In this document: piece after piece, positions 34,485 to 43,469 of the stretch
Layout: each line of letters begins with the position of its first letter
How positions within the stretch are numbered: the stretch's first letter is position 1
The notes under the pieces: generated by a model
Databases searched by the model: none
What the model was told of the DNA's origin: nothing
The model's input: only the letters and a program-made list of their open reading frames with translations
Assembly: GCA_026008535.1 (NCBI GenBank)
Contig: BRKX01000015.1
Location: 20,233,501-20,297,500, forward strand
Length of the DNA: 64,000 nucleotides
Direction of reading: 5' to 3'
From: Perilla frutescens
Taxonomy: Eukaryota > Streptophyta > Magnoliopsida > Lamiales > Lamiaceae
Position numbers and translations under genes: made by a program

Positions 34485-35443
34485 TCAAAATTGGGCTCCG
34501 GCGAAGGTCTGGCCGAAGGACCAGCTAGCCGGGGCCACATTGGACGAGACGACGGTGCGACCGTCGCTGGTGGTGACCTTAAAGGAGAGGGATTGGCCGT
34601 TGAGATAAGAGTTGCTCTGCCAATTTTGACCCCAGTTTCTTGACATTGGCTGCCAACCAGTCTTGGAGCCTTTGATGGAAACTGCATAGACATCACCAGC
34701 TCCACCAACGTTGGTGATCAGTACGAGGTTGAAGTACGAGTGCCCGTTGATTGTGAACCTTATCCCTCCCTTTCTGTTGCAGGGCACCCTGCAGTAATTT
34801 TATTTTTATTTACAGCGGTGAATAAGAAATTAAATAGTGATAATTAAAAGGTGTTAATTAGGTAGGTGGAAAAGGCAAAATTGGGGGAAATGAAAGAAAA
34901 AGAAAAAAGACCTTCTATAAGAAACGGGAACGATTCCGGCCTTGTATTGAGCAATGTGCAGGAAAGAGGGCTGAGCGAGATCGAAGTGGTGGAGAGGAGG
35001 GTTGCACCAACCGCCGGCGTCGTTGGGGAGGGCGTTGTTCGGGGGGCAGAAATTGGTGGCGGTGACCAAAATTGAGCCGGGCAGGCACCATTGCTTGTCG
35101 TTGGCGCACCGGATCTCGTAGCATGAGCCGCAGCTCATACCGTTGTTGAACAGGGCTGTACTCAGCGCTGCTGTGTTTGTACCGTACCCCTGGCTGTAGA
35201 GGTTCCCGTAGCCACACGCACCACCTGTTCGACGTTTTTCCGCACTCAGACATGCACTTGGGAATATAAAAAGAAAGGTGGTTACAAATGGTGAGATTGT
35301 TTGATTTTTGGCGTACCCATTGTGCCGGAGGCGTCGCTGCCTCCGTAGAAAGTTGCATGAGCGGAGATCCAGCCGCCGCCATCTGCAGAAGCGTAAGACG
35401 CCGTTGCCAGAAAACCGAACAAGAGAAGTGCAAGATTTGCCAT
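34485..35443 (-). CDS. EXPA: Alpha-expansin (cell-wall loosening protein), 3 coding exons
   Basis: Exons 35443-35317, 34... joined as 35443-35317, 35224-34912 and 34788-34485 (stop included) give 247 residues; the introns start GT and end AG. Expansins loosen cellulose-xyloglucan contacts in the acid wall during growth, without hydrolysis. A signal peptide (residues 1-20, L-A-L-L-L-F-G-F-L) precedes the mature D-G-G-G-W. Domain 1 (GH45-like) has G-G-A-C-G-Y-G-N, the alpha-specific insertion G-G-W-C-N-P-P (113-119) and the H-F-D motif (122-124). Domain 2 (CBM63) has R-R-V-P-C, the Trp-rich W-G-Q-N-W-Q-S-N, and the C-terminus F-G-Q-T-F-A-G-A-Q-F. Eight cysteines are present. Length and both intron positions fit EXPA genes. 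The start is the ATG directly before the signal peptide; an upstream in-frame ATG at 35485 lies inside the probable leader intron. No defects seen. Confidence 0.97.
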
Positions 35444-35450
35444 TTTTGCC

Positions 35451-35532
35451 CTGCAGAGGAGAACACAATTTACATGTGAATTCAAGAAAACAAGAATCTT
35501 AATTTATGAGAGAGAGAGAGAGAGAGGATTAC
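35451..35532 (-). promoter_or_regulatory. Probable 5'-leader intron of the expansin gene
   Basis: On the minus strand, CTCCAAA is followed by GTAATC (donor at 35531-35532). A pyrimidine-rich stretch ends CTCCTCTGCAG (acceptor at 35451-35452), only seven bases before the start codon. The 82-bp segment contains a (CT)n run. Upstream, CT-rich leader sequence and another (GA)n tract (35655-35679) lie near a weak TATA-like CTATTTATATC at about 35640-35650. Inferred from splice signals only. Confidence 0.55.
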
Positions 35533-35654
35533 TTTGGAGGCTAGGTCTTCAACGACAGCGGTGGAGAGAGAATGTGGAGTCGGAGAGACAAAAAGGAAGG
35601 CTGGATTTTGAATGAGAAGGGAAGGAAGGAGGGTTGTGATATAAATAGAGGTTG

Positions 35655-35679
35655 AGAGAGAGAGAGAGAGAGAGAGAGT
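35655..35679. repeat. (GA)n microsatellite in the expansin promoter/leader
   Basis: Uninterrupted GA dinucleotides; a second run is at about 35509-35526. CT-rich leaders are common in plant promoters. Confidence 0.8.
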
Positions 35680-35699
35680 TGGGGAAGAAGAGATTTGGG

Positions 35700-36171
35700 G
35701 GGTGGGGGGCTCTACAGTGAGAAGTCACACAACTAACTGAAACTTTTTTAGGCTGTTGGGGAGAGGAGAGGAGGGGACCATCAACTGCCTCAGATTAAAT
35801 TTAAAATTATAAAAAGATAAAAGAAGAAACAGATTCTGATGCTGCCTATAAAGGTCAGTTGATGGTGCGCACACTTGGTCCTTAAAACTTGGCCCATATT
35901 TTGTGTGAACTTCATCCTAATTCATCCCCTACGACTCGTTCCCTCCAAATAAATTAGGAAATCAAATAAAAAGATTTATCTTTTGCATCAACAACTTACT
36001 TCTCATTTTCTTTCATACTCCATAAATATAATTATCCTTATTTTCTTAGAATTCTTATATATTTAGTTAACATAATTGAGATTGCATATTCATACTATTG
36101 ATTATGTACGATAAATTTTACAAAAAAAAAATTAAGGGTATTACAATTATAAAAATATTAAGGTTTCATTT
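35700..36171. other. Expansin upstream region
   Basis: Beyond the putative promoter the DNA is AT-rich with no recognised element. Confidence 0.4.
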
Positions 36172-36855
36172 GATTTGCTGGATTAGAAATGATAGATAAA
36201 TAATCACTGCTAATCCATTGTTTGGTTTGGATGGTTTAAACCCGATATAGATGTGTAACCCGATTATAAAATTTTTAGTAATCCTTCAAATGCATGATAA
36301 ATTATCAGCCTAAAAGTGGATAGATTAGTTATCAATCCAGAAGCCACAATTAAAATTCCTAAACTATCCTCATACCTAAAAGCATTGTACCGTTGTGTAC
36401 TCGTTGTCCATACCACAATCACCACCATCCACCGATGCGATGACTCGTGAGGATTTATGGTCGTTTGCTATGAAACCTCAATCCATTGACTCGATTACTC
36501 TTTGTTTTGAATTTTTTTAGCGTTTTCTGAAATTCTTCTCCCCTCCTATAATCTGGTACAATAATGGAAAAAAATACTATTTTAATAAAAATAACTGCAA
36601 ATTTAAAAATTATCAATTATTTTTAATATCATTACTAACAGTTTTAATAAAAATAATTATGTAAAGGACAATTTATGTGTAGTACTATAATTTAATTCAA
36701 CTCCTTCAATAAAAACACAATATTAACAATTTATCCTAAATTGTTAAAATTATAATCAAACAAGACAAAGACACGATTATTGATCTATGTACAATGTAAT
36801 CGTACTCTATTAATCTTTCTTATTTATCACTTCAGTCAAACCAAACGAGGCCTGA
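36172..36855. repeat. MITE-like inverted-repeat segment
   Basis: The left end GGTTTCATTTGATTTG and the right end (reverse complement GGCCTCGTTTGGTTTG) form imperfect terminal inverted repeats, and inner parts pair further (AATCCATTG region). Flanks TAA and TGA are not a clean duplication, so the family is uncertain (PIF/Harbinger or hAT). There is no ORF. Confidence 0.4.
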
Positions 36856-38201
36856 AGGCATTATAATTATAATGTTTTGAAAATTATGATGTAATTGTAA
36901 AAATGATAATATAGATTGTGTTATTTAAAGCAATTTTGTGTGTGTGTGATATTTTGTGACAAGTGACAATAGTTCACCATCACTTGGGCATGCCCCATTT
37001 ACCGCAAAGGGCTTTATACCTTTTTCTTATCTCTCTTATCTCAGATCACTTTTATTATGTGATTTTATTTTATTGTGTGACCAACATTTTTTCGCTTTGT
37101 TCAATTGTATGATTTGAATATTAGGTAGTGACAGGACTTGATTCTTCATTATTCACAACATATTTCTTCTACTTTTATTACCCTGCTACAATTATTTTCT
37201 CTCGTATTGTTTTCTTGCCCCCCAAAATTTTCTTGGTTTCCAAATTTCCGCCGCTGTTTTTAGACTACATTTCAGTCTATATCTATATCTGTACCAAACA
37301 ATTGGGTTTTCATGGTGTCAATCTTTCCCACTTAGGTTTTGAAATTTGACACATTTTGTACCTTGACAAATCATAAGTTCATGACCGTTTCATATTTCAA
37401 TACTAATATAGCAATATATAGTACTCAATATAAATATCAAGAACAATTTTTAATTAGCTAGATATGCATGGAGCAAATATGAGAGGATTATCCCACGTGA
37501 TAAAAACTTTATTTATTTGTAATAACTAGCTCGCAAGTTATGTTGAAGAGGTCCTATGAACTGACATTTGTATTTTGATATATTTTATCATCATCTATAA
37601 TTAACCACAAGACTCATACGAATAAAAAAGTACAATTAAAATTTAATTGGTTATAATTATAGATAAATATCAAATTATGGCCAAATGTTTGATTTTTTTT
37701 AAATATATCAACATTTCTAATTAATTACAATTTGATACACAAACCTTTCGATATTTAAAATCCCACGTGGCATAACTTAAGTCTCTAATACTACTATTAA
37801 TCTATTATTAATGTTCAATGTAAACATTAATATATATGAGGCCACGGTTGTCGCTATCGAGAGAACGGCTTACAAAGATTTGATCAGCACACGTATCTGC
37901 ATGGAAAAGGAAATGTGATTACTGACATAATTAGCGAGATATTAGGGATCCGAAATCTCGATGTTTATTTTTTAATTATGTATTCTAGTTCATAATAATT
38001 ATTAATTAATAATGTATGAGAACTACAAATGAATGCATCCCAAAATATAATAATATATATGACCGTACGTATGTTTCTATAGTCTGCACTAATTAAAATA
38101 TCTCAAAATTTTACAAATATAAGTTCAGTCGCACACATTAATTAATGAGAATATTAGTGTACAGAAAAGAAGCATAAGTTCAGTCACACACATTAATTAT
38201 A
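36856..38201. other. AT-rich intergenic DNA
   Basis: No gene supported. An open stretch at 37128-37349 is rich in Tyr/Phe/Ile and looks random. Confidence 0.5.
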
Positions 38202-38203
38202 TA

Positions 38204-38512
38204 CTACCTCCGTTTCGAAATGTTTATTATTTTATTTTTTTTATCTGGAATTAAGAATTAATTTTGTGGACAAATATACTCATCCCTCATATATGCCATA
38301 AAATCTAATTCATCTATATTTTCCTAAAAAATAACAATATTTTCTCTCTCCATATATTTTTCTCTCTTCATATATTATAGGTAAGTTAGAATCAATAAAT
38401 CTTGTAGGATTTGAGAGTGTTAAAATTGGAAGAGAGGATATCAAATTATATAAAACAACAAACGAAACAAAAAAAAAAACCTAAAACAACAAACATTTTG
38501 AAACGGAGGTAG
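38204..38512. repeat. Stowaway-type MITE (Tc1/mariner)
   Basis: The ends are CTACCTCCGTTTCGAAATGT and the inverted CTACCTCCGTTTCAAAATGT, flanked by TA on both sides (38202-38203, 38513-38514). The 309-bp size, CTxCCTCCG-type TIR and TA duplication are diagnostic of Stowaway elements mobilised by mariner transposases. No coding capacity. Confidence 0.88.
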
Positions 38513-38514
38513 TA

Positions 38515-39727
38515 TTAAAATATGTACCCCTTCAAACAGAACGGGGAAATGGTGTACATGTAATATGATAATATCCCAGAATTTTACAAATGTTCTTGAA
38601 TAAAAATCTTTTATGATAAGACGTAGATTTCACTCGACCCATGTTGTGGACAGCCTCCTCATACATAAAATTTATTCTCATTCTGGAGGATGCAACACTT
38701 AATTCAAGAAGATGGTTACATTTATTCTTTGGGGATAGCTTCGGATCGAAAGTTTTGTAATTAAACCCCACTAGTATCGGTGGGTTTGGAGCATGATACA
38801 CATCGTTTTTCAAGTATGGTACCGTGCATTTTCGAGTAGCGATTACATTATATTATACAAGAGAAAATTGAAAACATTTCTCTTAATTTAATTCAACCGA
38901 CCTATATAGAAACTACCTCATATATTTAAATAGTATTTTTATAAAAATAAAATTAAGAGAAAATGTGTGAAAATATAAAAATTAAATAATCAGAGATAAA
39001 ATTAAAAAAAATATATCAAATATTATGAAATGAAATACAGAAGTATAGTTTTTTGGCCGCAATTTTTAATCGAAAAAGCGGCCCCCAAGAATAGTATCGA
39101 ATAAATTGACAATTAAAATAATTCGTTGAGAGTTTCAAATTCAATTCAACGGTGGAGATTGAGTGATAGAGAATTCGGCTGCACATGCACCCTGTTTGGC
39201 GCTTAGTTCCCAACCCAAAACAGATTTTGCTTTTTCATTTATTTTATTTTTCCCACTTTCTCTTGCCCTTTTCCTTTCTCGGGTTGCCCGCCCTTTGTTA
39301 TTTCTGATGATGGTAAAAAAGTAAACCTGAAAATTTGAAGAGGAACGAGAGGGAAAGTTACTGTTTTTCGCTCTCTTCCCTGCACAATCTTGTCACTTTC
39401 ATAATTTATTTGAGTCCATTTAGAATTTAACGGAATATTTTGTTTTATTTTTAAGATCAAATTTTCAGTTTCTAATATTTTCAATTCAATTGACCAAATC
39501 CAATGATAGTTTAAAAATCATTTTGTTATAACAAATGATTTAATAGTAGGAGATGTAGATTTAGAAAATAAAAATAGAGTGCTTCTAAATGGATACATTG
39601 TGGTTGGTCACATTGCCGATTCTCTTTTTATCTAAATCGGTTCTCTCAATTAATACTATTTTAATTAAAAGTTAAATTGTGTTTGGACTATATTACCCTT
39701 TTCTTCCCAATTTCAACTTCCCTCCTA
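38515..39727. other. AT-rich intergenic DNA
   Basis: A 93-codon minus-strand open stretch (38532-38813) has ordinary composition but no recognisable motif; I do not call it a gene. Nothing else seen. Confidence 0.4.
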
Positions 39728-40125
39728 CTCCCTCCTATTTTTAATAGATGATTTCCTAAGCTTTCGCATATATTTTAATAAACTATTTTTTTGCCCATAT
39801 TAACCTTGTTTAAATATATTTTGTGATAAAAATACATTTGTAGAAACTCTATGTCTTCTTCTTCATCCTTCATGTTTGTCGTTTTTTTTTTCCATGATGT
39901 TCTGAATTCTCATTGACTCATTAAATAATCCTCCAAAATTTGATTTGGAGCCAAACATCTACAAAGTGGGAAAAACTAAGAAGCCGAATTTTAAAAAATT
40001 GAATCTTCATGAACTACAGATATGAGATTCAAAGAGGGAAAAACAAAGAAGACAAATTTCAAAAAGTTTGAAACTTCTCGTATTATAAATAAGAATCAAA
40101 GAGTCAAATCCTCATATATGTAAAC

Positions 40126-42069
40126 ATGAATTCTGGGTTTACAATTGATTTGAACGAACCTCCTCCAAATATTGACAACGAATTACACAATGAAGGAGAA
40201 ATCCCGATTGCTGCAACTTATTCATCGTCGGAAAACATGATAATCACACTAAATGAAGACAATCACGTGAGTGGATATCCTGTTATAGAACTCAACTTAC
40301 GTGAGTTTATGGAAGACAGAGTTAAAGTGTCTTCAGATTCGTCGGAGGAGGAGATTGATGTCTCACAAACAACGGAAGTTGTTGATGAATCGCAAATATG
40401 CCAAGGTATGGCACAATTCAGCTCACAATTTTCTGATTTTTTATCTGTAAATGACCCAAACACATTAGGATAATCTCACTTCATCATAAAAGAATCATAT
40501 AATCGCTCATTCCAGTTATGTGTGTTGTAGCTTTTGTTGTTCCTCTGATTTTCAGATAGCCAAAAGTTTTCTGATTTTTATGATTTTTTTTATTTAGTTA
40601 TTTTTGTTGCATCTCTAGCTACGGCACCATAGTTCATTTGTAACTTCTCATCTTCTATATATTTATATATTGTATTATTTATATTACTAGAAGGAATATA
40701 TCCTGGTTGAATGCATCTTCAATCATATATGTATGTTCTTTAACTATATGCATGCATCAGAATATGAATATATAATCACCCATTCCAGTTATGTGCATTA
40801 TAACTTTGATATTTCTCTAATTTTTTTATTGTTTATAGGCAATGGTCAATCTCATAGGAAAAAAAGGTTTTAACTGATGCTGAACGGTGGGCCGTTTATC
40901 GCATGTTATTGGAGAAGTGTGTCAATGGTAAATTGAAGAAGAACACGACTAAAGAAGTGCAAGAAATGTTCAATGTTCAATCTTTGCAAACGATACAAAG
41001 AATATGGAAAATCCATAAGAATACTCCAGCAGGCATAAATGTTGACGTTTCTTCAAGGAAGGCACGAAATTGTGGTCGAAAACGAATTGAGGTTGATTTA
41101 AGTCGGATCTGTGAAGTACATTTACATCAACGGACAACGCTAACATCTCTTTCTGATGCTATGGGAGTTAACTACTCCAAATTGTTTCGACTTTTTAAGC
41201 AAGGTGTCTTACGTCATCACTTAAGTGCCATCAAGCCACATTTGAAAGAGGAAAATAAAATATCCAGACTGGAGTTTTGTTTGTCGATGCTTGACGAAAG
41301 CACACGAATGGCTGATCCTAAGTTCAAGGAAATGTATAACTACGTGCATATTGATGACAAATGGTTCTACATGACCAAAAAAGACAAACATATTACTTAC
41401 TCCATGATGAAGATGATCCAGATCGGTCATGTCAAAGTAAAAATTTCATTGTGAAAGTCATGTTCTTAGCGACCACAGCTCGTCCAAGATTTGATGGTGA
41501 AGGAATGATAATATTTGATGGTAAAATCGGATGTTGGTCATTTGTCACCGAACAACCGGCCCAGAGAACTAGCAGAAATAGACATGCCGGTACTATGGAG
41601 ATGAAGGCAATTACATCGGTTAAAAGGGAGACTATAAAAGCATTTTTAATTGAAAAAGTTATTCCTACGATTTAAGAGAAGTGGCCAAGATCAGACCATA
41701 GAGATACTATTTACATCCAACAAGACAATGCTAGGACACATGTTCCTCTTACAGACAGTGATGTGCTTGTTGCGGGTCTACAAAATGGGTTTGACATTAG
41801 ATTAACTTGTCAACCCCCAAATTCTCCTGATTTCAATATACTGGACCTTGGATTTTTTAGAGCCATACAATCATTGCAACAGGAAAAGGTTGTCATTGCA
41901 ACTATGTATGAAAGAATCCATGAAATTAGGAGGTGGCAATCGATATAAAATACCTCACATAAACAAAGAACGACTTCAAAGATTAGGTTGTCTACCTACA
42001 CAAATTTCATGTGATACTACAATAGTGCAAGCTAGCAGAAACTTGGTGGATGCAAGAGTTGGTAAGTGA
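40126..42069 (+). pseudogene. Mariner (plant MLE) transposase, frameshifted
   Basis: It would cut and paste the element at TA sites. The N-terminal exon (40126-about 40473) starts M-N-S-G-F-T-I-D-L-N-E-P-P and is acidic. A probable intron ends TTGTTTATAG at 40839. The helix-turn-helix part follows (T-D-A-E-R-W-A-V-Y, then K-E-V-Q-E-M-F-N-V). The catalytic domain has V-H-I-D-D-K-W-F-Y (first Asp, near 41350), I-Y-I-Q-Q-D-N-A-R-T-H (second Asp, near 41725) and N-S-P-D-F-N-I-L-D-L-G-F-F (third region, near 41840), the plant DDD type. Damage: a frameshift near 41390, a TAA at 41673-41675, and another shift with a deletion near 41930. All three catalytic regions are still readable. Confidence 0.88.
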
Positions 42070-42562
42070 TAACATTTCCTTTATTTTGTGCAAGTAATAT
42101 ATTTGCAGTACTCATCTTGAATTTTTAAATTTTTTTTCTTATGTACTCATCTTGATTTTTTTTTAAATTTTTTCTTAAGGAGATTGATGGATTCGTGGAA
42201 TGGAGTTGAGAAGTAACCTTGAATCATGCATGGTCCAACATGGTCCTTATCATCCTTTTTATCTTGAAATTTCTTTGTATCGTGATTAAACATTCATATT
42301 CAAGAAGTTCATGGTTTCGTTGGTTGATTTTTGGTTTGATCAATTAATCAAATATTTTTTGTTATAGCTGTCACTTATGTTAAATAACTCATTTTCTTGG
42401 AGTTATTTATTTGAGAACATAATATATTTTCATTGAAAGACACTTGGAGTACAATCACAGCACATGAAACTGAAATTGAACATAAAAATATGAAGAAAAA
42501 ATTCAGTCAACCTGATAATGGCAATTGCAATAATAATAATACTAATTGGTTTGCTTCGTCGT

Positions 42563-42979
42563 CTATTTTTTCTCAAACATAGTAGGAAGATAAATGTTGA
42601 GCATCTGGTTCTTCACTTCTTGCAAACCTCGATCATTCATAACGTGCTTATTTTTAACGTCAATAGCACCGTGACGAATAGAAACTGAACAAGATTTGTG
42701 AACATCGTCGTTTTCAACTTCAGAATCTGACACGCACAAACCCATTGAATTTACTGCAGTACTAATTTGCAAACATAGATTTTCAGCTTTTTCCAATGAT
42801 TCTTTTACTTCCTGCATAGCCTTTTCGAATGATGATTTGATCTCTTCATGTTCATCACCTATGATCCATTGCAGATCCAATTTGAATTTGTTATCCCCAT
42901 TTACATCCATTTCACTGAAAGTAGAAGAAAAAAATGCAAATAGAGGCAAAACATACGAACGTAGAAGAAGAAATGGCAA
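42563..42979 (-). CDS. Antisense ORF inside the mariner element, function unknown
   Basis: A 138-codon minus-strand frame. The more likely start is the ATG at 42908-42910 (M-D-V-N-G-D-N-K), giving 115 residues: the sequence just before it is a pyrimidine-rich TTCTACTTTCAG that looks like leader or a 3' splice site. The product would be hydrophilic, with an amphipathic Glu/Lys-rich stretch (E-I-K-S-S-F-E-K-A-M-Q-E-V-K-E-S-L) suggesting a coiled coil, two or three cysteines, and the end L-P-T-M-F-E-K-K. It is uninterrupted although the transposase is broken. I know of no second ORF in plant MLEs. It may be chance, a captured host exon or a genuine accessory gene. No family recognised. Confidence 0.4.
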   Translation of the reverse strand: MPFLLLRSYVLPLFAFFSSTFSEMDVNGDNKFKLDLQWIIGDEHEEIKSSFEKAMQEVKESLEKAENLCLQISTAVNSMGLCVSDSEVENDDVHKSCSVSIRHGAIDVKNKHVMNDRGLQEVKNQMLNIYLPTMFEKK

Positions 42980-43469
42980 TGGAGAAAGAAGGAAGAATTG
43001 AAGTTAAATAGTAATGGAATGATGACCAACTTTTATGTAACTTGAAAATGCAATTAGGAGTAGGAATATGAAAATGAAAATTCAAGATAAATTAATTGGA
43101 TACATTTATAATTGAGGATTTTGACCAAGTTAGTCATTATTAATTAGGGGTATAATTGATATAAAATTCCAAAACATCATCTATAAAATACATAATTCAA
43201 GTAGCCAAAACATTATCTATTAAAAACAGGAGGGAGTATTATTTAATGACCAAACAAACATTAATCATCACTGTTTGCACCAGACAAACATTAAAGAACA
43301 GAGATATCATAGCACGCTTAATTCTTTCTCACTATATTCCAACAAAAACACTTACGAAAAACACTTCACAAATTCTTTTTTATATCTCAAAATCTAAATC
43401 TCAAAATCTGATTTAAGATACATTTATAGCGATTCATATATCTCAAATATTAAATTTCTTACGAAGAGG

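Larger units (their letters stand above)
39728..43236 (+). mobile_element. Plant mariner-like element (MLE) with complete ends
   Basis: The 3509-bp element is bounded by TIRs CTCCCTCCTATTTTTAATAG (left) and, inverted at the right, CTCCCTCCTGTTTTTAATAG. TA dinucleotides lie outside both (39726-39727, 43237-43238). It contains a broken mariner transposase on the plus strand and a separate antisense ORF near the right end. The TIR matches the Stowaway class, so such an element could once have mobilised the local MITEs. Confidence 0.9.

Noticed and set aside
34854..35468. Long minus-strand open frames read straight through expansin exons and introns
   Set aside because: These ignore clear splice sites; the spliced model gives a complete 247-residue alpha-expansin.
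38532..38813. 93-codon minus-strand ORF next to the Stowaway MITE
   Set aside because: No recognisable motif, no splice or promoter context; length is reachable by chance.
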